Shown here: positions 39,939 to 53,398 of the stretch, in pieces | How positions within the stretch are numbered: the stretch's first letter is position 1 | How the letters are laid out: each line of letters starts with the position of its first letter | DNA from: Tubiluchus corallicola | Taxonomy: Eukaryota; Priapulida; Priapulimorpha; Priapulimorphida; Tubiluchidae | NCBI GenBank assembly: GCA_030141605.1 | Contig: JAQGDQ010000003.1 | Span: 1,195,501 to 1,259,500 of the forward strand | DNA length: 64,000 nucleotides | Direction of reading: 5' to 3' | Notes under the pieces: model-generated | Database searches by the model: none | What the model saw: only the letters and a program-made list of their open reading frames with translations | Told to the model about the DNA's origin: nothing | Position numbers and translations under genes: made by a program

Positions 39939-41217
39939 CTATTAAGCATTAAACCTGAAAAGTTGAGTGCATTTAAGAAGGTTGTTTTTAATACATTTAT
40001 GATTTTTGCATGTCTGGGAAACCAAGATACCTGAGCAGAAGAAAAGACTTATGAATGGGGTTATGAAAAAAATTAGGAAAACTATATATACTAAACTAAA
40101 ATGTAAAACCAAAATTAACAAAAATGATGCGAATAAACAGAAATCGCAATGTGCTATGTAGTTGTTATTACAACAACTTGTTATTGCAAGTTGTTTGATT
40201 AGAAAATTGAGAACCTGTTAACACATATAACATCAGCGTATGTTTGTATTGTACTAGTGCGTCTCGATAGATGGAGCTAGTGATTTGCCGAAAACATTAA
40301 ATAGCATTATAAACTGTGGCAACTAAAACTACATTTAACAAACAAAAATCATTGGAGCCTCACGTTGGTAAAATAGCAATAATTGTTATTAAATAAATAA
40401 TGACTCACTTTCAGATGTGTTATTAAAGAAGCTGTGAATTTAGACAACATGGTGTTGTGCGAAAAACCTTGATTTGCACATAAAGTCAAGTTGGAATTTT
40501 TTACAATTAAAGCAGATTCAACATTTGTTTTTTAGTGATGTTAAATTTTTGCTGTAGTACAAATAAAGTGTAGTTAGTTTCTCTGACATGGATAACCAAT
40601 TCATTTTCTGGCCTATGCCTACAAAACGTTTTTTTGTTTGTCTAGAAAATTTCGACTTTTTATTTAAACCGCATTAAAATCTCTAATTTATATATATATT
40701 TTTATTTAAAACTTGATATTTATGAAATATACATCTAGCTAAGACACTATAGCAGACAACCTCAGAACAATTTTCTCAATGGTCACCCATTCACTCACTA
40801 TCAAAATCGGTACTGCTTAACCGTAGCTAAGCCATTCACATTCCGTAATTATGGAGTTATTCTCCTCACCTCAGTGGGATGGGTTATTTTTCTTTCTGTT
40901 GGTGTTGCTTATAATTTAGGTTCTTCTTTCTTCCTGATTCAAATTCATCACTAAAAGTATTGCAAGAGGATGGTAAATGAAATGCGGCATAAGTTAGGTT
41001 TCTTTCATTCAAGTTTATATTTGCACGTCGGATTATATAATACGCATAAAAACAAAAAGACTGTGAAATGTGCATAAACCTAAACTCAGTAACTCCCTTC
41101 ATTGACCCTAGATGGTGCGAAAGAGGCTCTGGCGATAGAGTAGCAGAAAGTGCTGTAAAACATTTTCAACTTTAGATATACACGCATACAGACTTTTAAA
41201 CTAGTCAACGGTGTACC
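39939..41217. other. Gene-poor stretch
   Basis: No recognisable gene or repeat beyond short A/T-rich runs. Confidence 0.4.
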
Positions 41218-41290
41218 AGCATGCATAGTTAATTGCACACTGGCCTGCGACCCGTGCTTACAGGTCAGTTGTTCAAATTCAAGTTGAATA
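41218..41290 (+). repeat. tRNA-like SINE head fragment
   Basis: TAGTTAATTGCACACTGGCC resembles a polymerase III A box, and GTTCAAATTC about 50 nt later resembles a B box. The CCTG/CAGG helix between them is not a normal anticodon arm. It fits a tRNA-derived SINE or tRNA pseudogene, not a working tRNA. Confidence 0.4.
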
Positions 41291-41412
41291 TCGATTTTTC
41301 CTCACCTCCTTTTCAACCACATTTTATTTAAAGAATTTCGTAACTTAATGCACACTTTTAGTAAACTAAATAATAATACTAGCTTAATAAACTACTTTTG
41401 TTATTATTGGTG

Positions 41413-41712
<300 letters not shown>

Positions 41713-44700
41713 AGCTACAATAACCTTTTAATCTTTATAGTCAGCAATAAATTAAACAAACAACAAGCACTTTATCGCCGACTGAAAACAACAAACTCAC
41801 TTCTACATAACAGAGATTATTATCGCCCCACTGTTACCCTAAATACCACACGCCTAACAACCAGCAGCAGCTATCATTTTTTAGTTTTTAGAAAGCAAAC
41901 CCGTTCCGTCTAGTTCCGTCTAGTCAATAATAAGTTTAATAGATGGCGACACTAATGCTTGAAACAGGTTGGTTTATTGCATAAAACGTGTTGTTTTCTA
42001 ATGACAACGAATGGTAGTATCACAAACTGGTGCGCATTTAAAATTCCCTAGTTACTGCATCGCTATATTAGCATCTTTACTTCTCGTCTCGCATCATGGA
42101 TGTATATACTGTCGTCTATTGATCTGAGCTGCCTAAACGTTTTAAACCTGAAACTCGATTTCAGTTTGGTCAGATTGTGCATAATAAATGCAGATTAATT
42201 ATAGGAGCTTTTCTGTTTATTCACAAGGGATTTACAAGGAACAGACCGTTATGTTTGAGTTTACTACAACGATACCGGAGTAGTTGATCGTCAATAGATT
42301 GAATGGAAATTGCCCCAGTGACATGATGGTGCTGCTTCAATACACAACCTTTCACCACGTGGTACAGTACCCCGCTGTGATCACGTGATCCTGACCTCTC
42401 ATTCATCTTTCTGCCGCTACTAGCATGCATTATTATAGACCCCTTGGTCCTCTATTGTCCGTAGCGTTTTGTTTGAATTTTAAAAAGTCACTGTGGGCAA
42501 CGGAGCGAGAGTACAAAATAGTGACCTCGGGTCTAGTGAAATCAATAGAGTGGTCAAAATAGACTGGTATTAAAAGAGTGAAAAATTTAGTGTGATGACC
42601 CTTAGGAGGGCTTAACGGTGCAAAGAATGAAAGCGGTATGAAAGTGGTGAAATCTGCAAACCAGTTAATTAACAACTAAACAAAATGAATTCTTATAAAC
42701 ATTATTGTAAAGCTACCCGAATTTAAAATCGTTACAAGAAGGGAATCTCACAAAAAATAATTAAAACACCTATTATTAAGTTTTACCATGAAAACCAAGC
42801 AATTTAACACGATTACGATGTTAACTAATAAGAGAATCCATCAATTAGTTAACTAATTAACCCAACAAAAAATTAACCCTATATGTTAACTTAACCATCA
42901 ACATCTGACTAGTCAGCAGCCACATTAACTCCGAAAAAATGAAAACAAAACACGTTAGGGAATGAAAAATGAAAAACATTGATATTAATTTGGCCTATTA
43001 ATGAATCATAAATTTTTACACAGTAATAAAAAAATAAACAATCATCGGGAATTGAATAAACTTCCTTTTAGCTTGCGTTAGTTACTGATTTTAATTGTTT
43101 TAAAGCCGGTCATAACACCTATTTTTTATCGTAACGTTTTACTAGTGTGCCTCGTGAATTTTTATTGGGTGCTTATATTTTTATTGCACTCATTTTGTAT
43201 TGTAGCGCAGCTGATGACAAAAATTGGTGAATTTCTGCCCTCTACGAATAAATATCATCAGATTGAAACAAATACAATAGACAGATGCTAATTCTCTTTG
43301 TGGACATTCATTTCATTTGCTCACTCGAATGCTCTACTCGTAATTATGGTCACACGTTAAACCGACCATTTGATCTTTTATGAACTATGCTGTGCAATGA
43401 CATTTTTATTTACAAGAGTTTAACGACGTTGTAAAATATGTGTTACGGTAAAGATAGCCTACATATACGCAGTAAATAAGGAAACGTTGTTATACCTGTA
43501 TGTACATTTTTCTACAATAGCCCATATCCATATGTATTGCTTTAAGTTTCATAAATAACCATCTGTTAAAGGGATTGGTAAATGACGTTTAACTGCATCT
43601 ATGTACTTCATATTTCCTGTCCCTGCAGCTATGGCTGTCAACGACACTAAACCTAGTATTTATGTGCCGTTATCCTCACTAATTGTTGCCTTTATACAGG
43701 TTAACCGCACACAAACAAACACCAATGAACGAACCTAAAAAATACGTTCTTTAGTTAAATGTGGATCAACATTGACAACACACAAGAAAAAACATGACAG
43801 TACATTAGCTGTTGAATATTTAGACATTTATTTATAGCGTTTTCAGAAATGTTAATTTGTTTTTAATTTTTTTTATTTCTAGTATTTCTCGGCTTCCAGA
43901 ATCGAATTCAAACAACCATAGGATTCGTAAGGAAACTACTACCTAGTTTTGGGTTTTTAATCTCTTTACAGTTATTATAGTGCTACATATTTCAACTGCA
44001 TTATCATAAGAAATGTATCATTTTGTAGTTGTTTATTCAAAATAAGTATAGAAATGCAGGCATTTCAGTTTGCTTCGTTTTGTTTATTGTTAAAAAGGTG
44101 TTCAAAAAGAAAACGCACTTTAAAAGCATAAATGAAAAAGCGCTGACATTAGCTTTGAAATTTGCTGCTGTTTTCTTGCGCAAAATAATATAATTATTAT
44201 GCATGAAACGTCGCTTATTCTAGTGACATGATTTCACGGTGAAACAGTTTCAATCATCGAAAGGCCTATATAGGACAACATTTACCTATTATGAGTTTCT
44301 TTTATGTCGGTTTCACTCTGTCTATTTTTATAAACTAACGCAAAAAGTAGGTCCAGTGATCACGTGAGTTCAAAGGTGATGCACACGAAGTCACCTTAAG
44401 AACTGAATGAGACAATAAGTATTGCAGTTACTGCGCAGGGCATCGCTTTAAAGGGGAAAAATGGAATTTTAGAGTATATCTAAAGCACTTTCCCTACAAA
44501 ATTACATGAAATACTTATGTAATTGGAAAAGAAAATTCGCGTCAACCAGTAAACAGCAGTGTATAGCCATCTCAGTGTGCACCACTGATTCACCAAAAAG
44601 AACATTATTGATCTTGTTGACAATACAAAGTAATTTAAACTTTGTTAGCGAGGAGTGTGTAGCAAATGCTCTAACTATTTTTTCGAACTTTAAGTAATGT

Positions 44701-45072
44701 TATTTAAACTTGTTTCAAACGACTTACGGTTAAATGGCTACGCCTAACGGTCATCGCGGGTTTTTAAATTTTCATGTTTAATACAACGTTACTACTAATA
44801 CAATCTCTGTATGCAATCAGACAGCATGTAAGTGACATAAAATTTCAAGACGAATTTTGCGCTTTATTTTTGAACAATGTTTTCCTGCACCTTAAACAAA
44901 CAAACAAACAAACAAAAAGCTCATGTTTCTATTGATTAAACGCACTGTGGAATATTTCTGAGGTTACAAATTACAATAACACTCAAATAGTGAGTAGGCA
45001 GTTTGTGGAATAATAAATTGTATAATGTGATGTTTTAAATATGCTCTAGTATCTAGCAACAACAACAACAAC

Positions 45073-45134
<62 letters not shown>

Positions 45135-46737
45135 GGACAACGGCAACGGCAACGATGACAACAAAAACATTTAAAATAACAACCATCGTGAACAACCGCA
45201 AAACATCAACTATAAGAGCAACAGCATTTATACAACACGGCATCAAAAACAACAATACATTTCATATATTGCCATATGAAAATCTTCTAGAGACTACAGA
45301 GTGTTATTTTAAAAAAAAAGACATGATGTAAAAGAAATTTGCCACCATTTACAAAAGTAATTATAACAATGGAATAAATTTCTATTACATAACATACTAC
45401 AGAACCGGTTAAATGCAGTAACTTGACACTGGGATGTCGCAGCCATCTTTAAAGGTTAATGTCTTACATATTATCTCGTTTCACTTTTCCGCATTTTACT
45501 CATTTGTGTGACAATAAACGACAAATGATACAGTGACTTGTCTTGGTTGAACAACCAGCTCGGGGACAAAAGCAAGTTAGCCACTCGCACCACGTATCGT
45601 CACAATTAATGTTATCGTATTTTAGTTCTTATAAATTGAAGCAATTTTTATATATCTAACGTGGCTTTAATCTAATATCTGAACTAACGATTTCATTAAT
45701 TCATTGAAAAAAAACATAAATCATAACCTAATTAGATCTTTCAGTAAAAATTAGCATTAATATTCAAGATAAAATTATTGTTTAAGCATTTACCTTATCA
45801 AACATAATAATTATTATGAAACTCGAACGAAAAGCTGTGATAGCACTCTAAATAAGCCTTCTTCAAATGGCTAAGTCAAATTCAGGTATGCTGGTAATAA
45901 TTGGTCAAATGCTGGTAATAATTGATCTTTTACTATGATTTTGCCTATTTCTTTAAACTAGTATAAGTTTAGGCTGGCTTTTCACTGGTAAAGAAAAAAA
46001 CAATGGAAGAAAAAGGCAAATGATAGAAGGACGAGCAGTGGACAGGGGCTTGGAATGTCTCGAACGGATTAGCGATGTTCGACGTTTCGAATCGAGACTT
46101 AGAATTCATTAATGGCATATACATTACACATACTACAATTACATATATAAAACAAAACAACAACAAAATACAAGAATACAAAACACAGCTATTACATTAT
46201 AGCTATGAAGCCAAAAAACACACATAATAAATAACAAATTTATATAATTTTAGTATAGATACAGTTAGCGTATCATGAAAAAATAATAAGTAATGTTATC
46301 AATATTTACATGTTGGTACTATTTTCTCCTTTTTTAAACACTTAAACATGTAATGGGCGAAATAATCAGTGAATTTCGGCAGGCGCAAGTGGTCAAATTA
46401 GTCACTTCATTTGTAATAATGATTTTATTTGAAAATTTATCCACAATTAGTACTTGAACTTGAGAACTTAAGTTTACAAGGCTAATACGTTATTAACTGC
46501 GCAATAGAGAAAAAGTTGAAGAGCAGCTTCTGTTCTAATTCTTTTATGGGAGGTACCGCCCTTGTTGTTCGGCATTACCCATGCTGCTAGAAGTTGATGT
46601 GTATTAATGGGTAATTAACTGGTTAATTATCGAGCAGAAGATTAGATATTCTAATCACAAATAGTTTCAAAGTAGCAAGTTACAAAAGTTGCTAAATTTC
46701 TAGTGTACTTTAATTACAACAGAAGATATACGAAAAT
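41713..46737. other. Gene-poor stretch with minor repeats
   Basis: No gene supported. It holds TTAAC-rich sequence near 42830-42895, (AAAC)n near 44895, and AAC/GAC triplets at 45058-45145. Short frames have no domain-like content. Confidence 0.45.
45058..45145. repeat. (AAC)n-(GAC)n-(AAC)n microsatellite
   Basis: A GAC block embedded between AAC blocks, followed by degenerate AACGGC units. Confidence 0.95.
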
Positions 46738-46825
46738 ATACAAAATATAAAGTAACAATTTGTTCGGCCAGGATTCGAACTCAGAACCATTTGCTTGTCT
46801 CGCAAATACTCTACCAAAGAAGGAC
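46738..46825 (-). repeat. tRNA-like SINE head fragment
   Basis: On the minus strand TTTGGTAGAGTATTTG resembles an A box and GAGTTCGAATCCTGG a B box. A stem TTTGC/GCAAA sits between them, but the loop GAGACAA lacks the invariant T33 and the acceptor arms do not pair. A tRNA-derived repeat rather than a functional tRNA. Confidence 0.5.
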
Positions 46826-47102
46826 CTTTAAGATACAACTGACTAAAGAGCAGCATGCTATCCTTTATGTTAAACGTCAGGTCAGTAAAAGCGGTTTTGT
46901 GATTTGTAATCGTTGTCAAGCACTTGCCGATGTATATAGTAAAGATATAATAAAAAATTAATAAATTGTAGTTAATCAGGCTTATTCCTTACTTTACATG
47001 CCGAATACTTTACGTTATAACATACGTAACGTGTGCCGACATATGCTTGATATAACAGTGATCAGAAGGCCTAACTATGAATTAGTAGCCAGTTTTGAAT
47101 GC

Positions 47103-47325
47103 CGGCGTAACAGCCTGGACTATACCCCATGACCAGAGTATACCCGGGTTATTCCACCACTTTTACACTCGTTTTTTCGTTGGATTGTTCACATTTATGA
47201 TACACTACATTGTCACATGCCCAAGGGTATAAAGTAGGCTAGGCGAAACTACACCCCGGGGTTTATTATGGACTAGGTTAAACCCGGGTATATTCTGGAG
47301 GGGCATAATCTGGGCTGTTACACCG
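47103..47325. mobile_element. MITE-like inverted-repeat element with CCCGGG-bearing arms
   Basis: Left arm 47103-47155 (CGGCGTAACAGCCTGGACTA..TATACCCGGGTTATTCC) and right arm 47276-47325 are imperfect reverse complements with indels. The element is about 220 bp and has no ORF. Its GC-rich arms contrast with the AT-rich surroundings. Confidence 0.7.
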
Positions 47326-49724
47326 GGATAACTTTCTTGCCAAAGTGTTTGGCAGAATCTACGAACACAAAATTCAAAACCAAAAATGTAGCTAATAAAC
47401 AGAACAAAAATGTAATTTGTCACACTCTTCACACTCTGTCACACAATAACATAACTATCTATAGACAATCACTGCGTATAATCGCTTTGAGAGATTGATA
47501 ATCGGCCGGTCTTAATAAGTAAATGTTGTGGATAAATGCCGAGTACTTTATATAACATTATCTCTGTGCACTCATCTTTGATCTATATTTCATTTAAAAT
47601 TTGTTCTTTCAGCTTCATTGAAATTAGCAGTGTTTGAGAGAAGCGTGAATACCAGGAAGTTTTCTACGCTTTTTGTTCCGCTACAACGCGCCTTGATCGT
47701 ATGCTCTTAGTGCTCTAGTGCACGGCTATGTTCAATAAGTGAGTTAGTACATAATCTGGGTTAAACTCCTGATAACCATCATGCCAAATTTAAAAATAGG
47801 AATTGAAATCAAACTAATCCTGCGCATTTTTAGGGACTTCGGTATTACTAGGCAACTGTTTGACTACCTGCTTAGGTTTCTAGAGTCTAAAGTCATTAAC
47901 TTCTTAAGTGTTTGGCTCAATGTCCAAAAATACGGAGATGTCAGTATTCCCATTAATTTCATTGTCGATAGAATAATAATCTTTCATAGCACGTTTTGAC
48001 TTTTCCTGCTGTTGATTTTTTTACGTGCAAAATGCATTTTTTCCGCATGGCGTTACCGTAGTACTGAAAAGGTTTCTAATTTATAAAAAGATTATTAATA
48101 TAGGTTAGCTCTCCTAAGACACTAAAGTTTTCGAAAATTTAGTAAGTACTAAACAATTTAGCGCGGCACAATGAATGTTGTACGTATATAGTCTTTCTTA
48201 ATTACGGTTACTTTGGAATATGTAAGCTAAACTCTTAAATTAATGTTAAATCTTTAAACTTAAATTAATGATAATTTTGAATTGCTTTCTGTGGAAACGT
48301 TTTCACGAGAAAAAGTGTATGAGCTTTTACGAGAACAAGAGTATGATCTTTTAAATAAGTATACATTTGCAAAAGTTCAGGATTTTTTTTGGTAGGAGCT
48401 TAAACCCGTTTCGGATTTATTGCAAATGTTCTTTGCTTTTGTGATGCCTACACGTGTTCAATTGTTTTGCTTTTTCATGTACTTAGCAGATGCCGTATTT
48501 TGCCATCTCGTCCCACAGACATAATTGTGTTCTGTGAACATTATGAATAGTAATTGGATTTGTTTGTGAAGAAAACTAGTGCAAAGCCTAGAACAAGAAC
48601 GATCTTTGTATCGCCATTTTAGTTGCCAAAAGTCAAGTTTAAAAAAGCAGATATAGTATTTGCAGAAAGTGAACTTGTGTAATTAATAATCCTGTAGCTT
48701 GTTTTTCTCGTCTACTTTTGCTTACCTGGCATCAGGTTTATTTCAATGTCATGACTATTAGAAGAATGTGTTACTACGAGTTGTGTTTGTTATCTTAGCA
48801 AGTAGAAGAGAAAATGTTGCCAGCTGAGTGAGATGAGTTAAGCGTTTTGATTGCATAATCTCTGAAAATGCGCATTAAAAGAAATAAAAAAATTCAATCC
48901 AAGTCAATTACAACTCCATTCACTTTATTTGGCATAGACAACAACTAATCATATAGATTACTCATAAAGTTATCAAGGCATTAATACAAGAATAATAAAT
49001 GCTCTGTCAAGTTAAGAATAGTACAACAATAATAAGATGCTCTGGAGACCAAAGAAGCGGAGCTCAAGCAAGGACCAAAAGCTGAGACAGTTTAGAAATT
49101 CAATGGACGCATAACACGGTCAAAACAGCTGACGAAAAATTACGTAACTTTAAGCCACGCCGAATATAACCAAAACACGTGTAGACAATAATACCTAAAC
49201 ACGGAAGAAAAGAAGCTGCTGCTCGGTGCGTGTGCGTCGTATAGTCGTAATTATATTCTCTAACTTCGTTTTCACAAACCCTTAAGCGCTCAGTATGTGT
49301 TGTGTGGGTTCTTCCGTATCGTGAAAAGACGATGTTTAATCTTATAAAATTTGATGAACGGTTCCATGAAAGCGCTCTGTTTGCTCAGTCGTATATAAAT
49401 GAATAAATCTGCTAAGTTTCATATCGTTTTGCTCATTGTATAATTGCGCAGAAGCGTGAGAAGAAGAAGAGAAATTTTTACTGAATGTCGAGTCGCCTTG
49501 CGTTAGTCAGGCAAGCAAAAACTTTAGCAGTGCACACTTGAAAACCATCTAGGAAATGCAAAAGGAGGAGGGTTATTATCATGATCCAAACAATTTTATT
49601 ATTAAAAGTGTCCGAAAAAGAACAGCCTTTAATTTCTATAAACCGACATAAAATTTGGAGTTGTTGGATTCAAACTAGAATCGCTTTGTTCTTCACAAAT
49701 AAACATTGAAATTTATTAACTTAC
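47326..49724. other. Gene-poor stretch
   Basis: No recognisable gene, RNA or clear repeat. Confidence 0.4.
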
Positions 49725-50272
49725 TAGCAAAGGCCCCGCAAAAAATTTTGCGAATAAATACATTTATAATCAATAATACGCGAACACCCTACATAGCTCT
49801 CATTTATAATCCAAAGCCAGTAGCAGCTTTTACTGAATTAAAGTTATAAGTTTATAAGCAGAGTATAATGGTGACGTCAGAACAACAGCTTTGAGTCAGC
49901 AGTTTTCCAAGCGAAAATTGCGCGAAATGGAACCTCTAATCAACCCGTCTAGTCAAAATTTCGAAAAAATCGGGAGTTGGGTCCGAGAAAACGTCCGTTA
50001 CCTGACGCCGTAGCCCTCTCGTGAATTCTAAATACGCCTACTACACCCACGGACTATCTATGCATAACCAGCACCACCCATGGCCCATTCCCGTTCTCCA
50101 GAAATAAGAGGTATAAGTTTTGCAGAAAAATGGCCATTTTCGGATGTTTTACGTCCCGGTGGGCCCGATTCGAAAAATTAACCCCCAGTGAGACCACACT
50201 AGATTGAGACCTTTTGTTTGATTTATAGATCGCTGCAAATGGTGTCGCCGTCGAAGCTGTAGCCTCGAATCT

Positions 50273-50304
<32 letters not shown>

Positions 50305-50345
50305 TATATATACGAGGCTTATATATATATATGGATATATATACG
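49725..50345 (+). mobile_element. Candidate retrotransposon 3' end or SINE with (TA)n tail
   Basis: A GC-richer block starting near CTTACTAGCAAAGGCCCCGC. It contains CAAAATTTCGAAAAAATCGG followed by GTCCGAGAAAAC, a kind of phrase seen at the 3' ends of many invertebrate non-LTR elements. It ends in ATCTTATATATATATA-type sequence (about 50270-50340). No ORF. Confidence 0.45.
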
Positions 50346-52262
50346 ATGGAACATTGTCAGGACTGCAGTTAGAACAATTGCCACAACAATTAATTTGCCA
50401 TGCACCATATGCCATCTAAATGCTATTATCGTTAGTCTTAATTAAACTGCGCTGTTCAAAAAAACAATGATCACTTTTTCCTGTTTATCAAATCATCAAA
50501 TTAAATGCCTAATTTTTATCTGTTTTACAAGTAAACAGTTTTAAGAATTTGGTTTAACTGAATAAATTGTTACATTACGTTTCTGAAATATTTGTTGCAA
50601 ATTAGAACAATAAACTTTATTCCCGGAAACAACCACCAAAGAATGCTAGCCTGCGTGCTTAATACCGTCTTTTGGCTTGCCGGCATTTTGCGTTTTTGCC
50701 CACAGGCCGGTTATAAGCAATGACGAAAAATTTTGGACTATCGCCAAGCTTGGCTTGAAAGCAAAGTTTAGCAAACGAAGATCTTTTGAAATAGCCATGC
50801 ACTGTGACTGTCAGTGTAGCAAAAGATCACTGCCATTTGTCTTCTCAGACAAACAACTCTATATTTTTCCTTTATTTTTGATTTTTAATGCATTGTGCAT
50901 GCATGAACAAAGTTACCGGGCGTGTTGTGACTTTTTAAGTATAAGGGATACACATTAAAATAATTCACCACCTATTGCCGAACCAGAATGGTCAGTTTAT
51001 CATGCAACAAGTAGTTATCGGAGAAACGGTCGAATTTATCGACTAAACGTGGTATATTCCTTGCTAATTTCCAGTTTTTCCAGTTAGTATAACATTAATG
51101 TAAAATTAATGAGTTTAATTATCTAAGACTGAGAGTTTTCTGGTAATACCTTTTCTCTGAGGTCAACTCGCTGTTGCGGTTTGTTACAACAAAACAGCGA
51201 TAAAAATTTGACGTTTTGTTGAACTCAGTTTTGACATATCCAAACTCGTAAAATTTATAAACCGCTTTAGCAACATCGTACCATGAATAAGTTTTAGGGT
51301 ATTTCACAACGCTCTGCACCTTTTATATATATTTAGTATCTATTGTCTACTTAATGTACAGGGTTGTGGTGGGACCGGACTTGTTCATTGTCATGGATAA
51401 TCATAGACGTTTTCGTAGGTTAGGGTGCTTATGATCGGCTGTTCCTGAGGTAAATAGCTGGGGCCAATACGACAGGTGACAAAGTTATAAGCAAAATTAA
51501 TTTCCATGTACAATTTAAGAAACGAAATTTATTTGTACTTCGATTGTTTATTCTATTGACATGTAAAAAGCATTTTTGATAACTGAAACACTGGATTTAA
51601 TGACTAAATTTCGATAATTTTTTTAATTGAGGTTATTGATTCTGAATGCAATGGCGTAGAGCCTCTGTATAAACATTTTTTTATTATAATATTTTACTGA
51701 AATCTGAAAGCGGTAACTTTGCTGCTTTCATTAATAGCTGCTAGCATTATTTTTAATTTTTATGGCACTCTTTCCTTTAGACTCGCGAAGTTAGAAAAAT
51801 CCCACTGATGTGTTTGAGAGGTATGAACTGGACAGTCCAATGGCTGAAGAAAACTAGGACAATGTCCGCTAACCCAGTAACTGTAAGCGGCAGGGCAGAA
51901 AGGTGCTATTTTGATATTGGTCTGTATATAGATCATGGCTTTTTATGCACACAAAAGTAAAAGTTTAGATTTTCCCGCGATATAGGAATCATTGTCTTGC
52001 ACAGCAATATGGCACCAACGCGCACCCATTGACCCTGTTTCGTTATAATAAAAGCAGGGATTAAGGATAATAGCTGCTGCAATAATAAGATACTGTGAAT
52101 ACAATTACATACAAACAATAAAAGTCGAAAAGTAAAAATAGCGCTGAACTGTGGTAAATTATTACTGCCATTATCAATTTATTTTGAAATCACCTAACTG
52201 TAAGCAGTTTTATGTGGCATAGCAAAAACTTAACAGTATTTTTTCAATACAACGATAATTGA
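50346..52262. other. Gene-poor stretch
   Basis: No supported gene. The 93-codon frame at 50677-50958 is Cys- and Phe-rich but resembles nothing known. Confidence 0.4.
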
Positions 52263-52810
52263 ATAAAACGTTGAATGCCCTTTGCAGTGTCTCACTAAAG
52301 GTTATTTATTTATTTCAGGAGCTTTCGCCGTGATGGGCCTCATCAGCTATAAGTTACAAATAAAATGCTAAAATAGTATATACCAGTGTGCAAACAAAGA
52401 TTAAAAGCAAAAATACTAGCTAAACATCATTGACTTAAATAGTAATAACAATAATAAGTTAGAGAAAAGTGAAAACGATTGCATAGAAAGAAAAAAACCA
52501 AATACTATACAATTGCTCTTGCCAGAATAATTTCTTAATTAAACAAAGTAAAAAGAATTAAGCATGTCGTGCTCTTTTTCTTTCTGTACAGTCGTTTTTT
52601 ACTTTTTCTCTAACTTGTTGTTGCAATTTTTTTAAAATCTACTGTAATTTTTCAGCTACGGTTTTTGCTTTTAATCTTTGTTTGCACACTGATATATACT
52701 GTTTTAACATTTTATCTGTATTTTTCACTGATGACGCTTGCTAGGGCGAAAGCTTCCGAAATAAATATACAATCTACTTTGAGACTGTAAAGGGCATTCA
52801 ACGTTATATT
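52263..52810. mobile_element. Inverted-repeat element with about 150-bp arms and hammerhead-like core words
   Basis: Arms at 52263-52413 and 52660-52810 are reverse complements with moderate divergence. Both share ACGTTGAATGCCCTTT, TATTTC(A/G)G(A/G)AGCTTTCGCC and GTGCAAACAAAGATTAAAAG. Inside each arm, reading toward the outer end, is CTGATGA, then 12-13 nt, then GAAA. These are the two conserved core strings of hammerhead ribozymes. The spacer is about 246 bp with no ORF. Confidence 0.75.
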
Positions 52811-53311
52811 CACGATAAAGGTAACAAGTCCCAGGAGAGCTCTCTTATACAATGATAATTGCTTTGATAAATGGATACCACAGTTATCAACCTATATTTA
52901 TGCTGATTAAATCACTAAATACCTGTTTATACAGTATCAGTTAAGGTAACAACCTTACAGAAACAAATGTTTGTAACTTATAAAAGTCGAAATTCTACAA
53001 AAGACTTTCTATTATATGAATGCTAGGTCACAACTTATAAGAAATTAGATATAATTAGAAGTTATTATTGTTCATTGCCAATCTATCCGAAAGTATCGTT
53101 AGTATTAATAAACCTTGTGATTAATATCTCTTTCTTACGCTTACTGACTATTTTTATATTGCACATACTGATCAAATACTTTTGCTCATTCCCGTACTAT
53201 CATTTACTCGCTCCCTTGCTCGCTCTCTACTTGCTCATTCCCTCGCCGACTGACCAATTTGCCTATACATTAACCTGGTGGCTAATTAATTAAAGGAAGC
53301 ACTAAAAACTG

Positions 53312-53398
53312 TGAACCATACATGGACTTGAACGCAGAATCTTGCTATTTTTATATGCACGCTCTACAATTTGAGATCCTGGCCCAACAAACAGACAC
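53312..53398 (-). repeat. tRNA-like SINE head fragment
   Basis: On the minus strand AATTGTAGAGCGTGC resembles an A box and GCGTTCAAGTCCATG a B box, with a degenerate anticodon region. A tRNA-derived repeat is more likely than a tRNA gene. Confidence 0.45.

Noticed and set aside
46738-46825. Functional tRNA gene on the minus strand
   Set aside because: A and B boxes are present, but the acceptor stem does not pair and the anticodon loop lacks T33. Better explained as a tRNA-derived SINE fragment.
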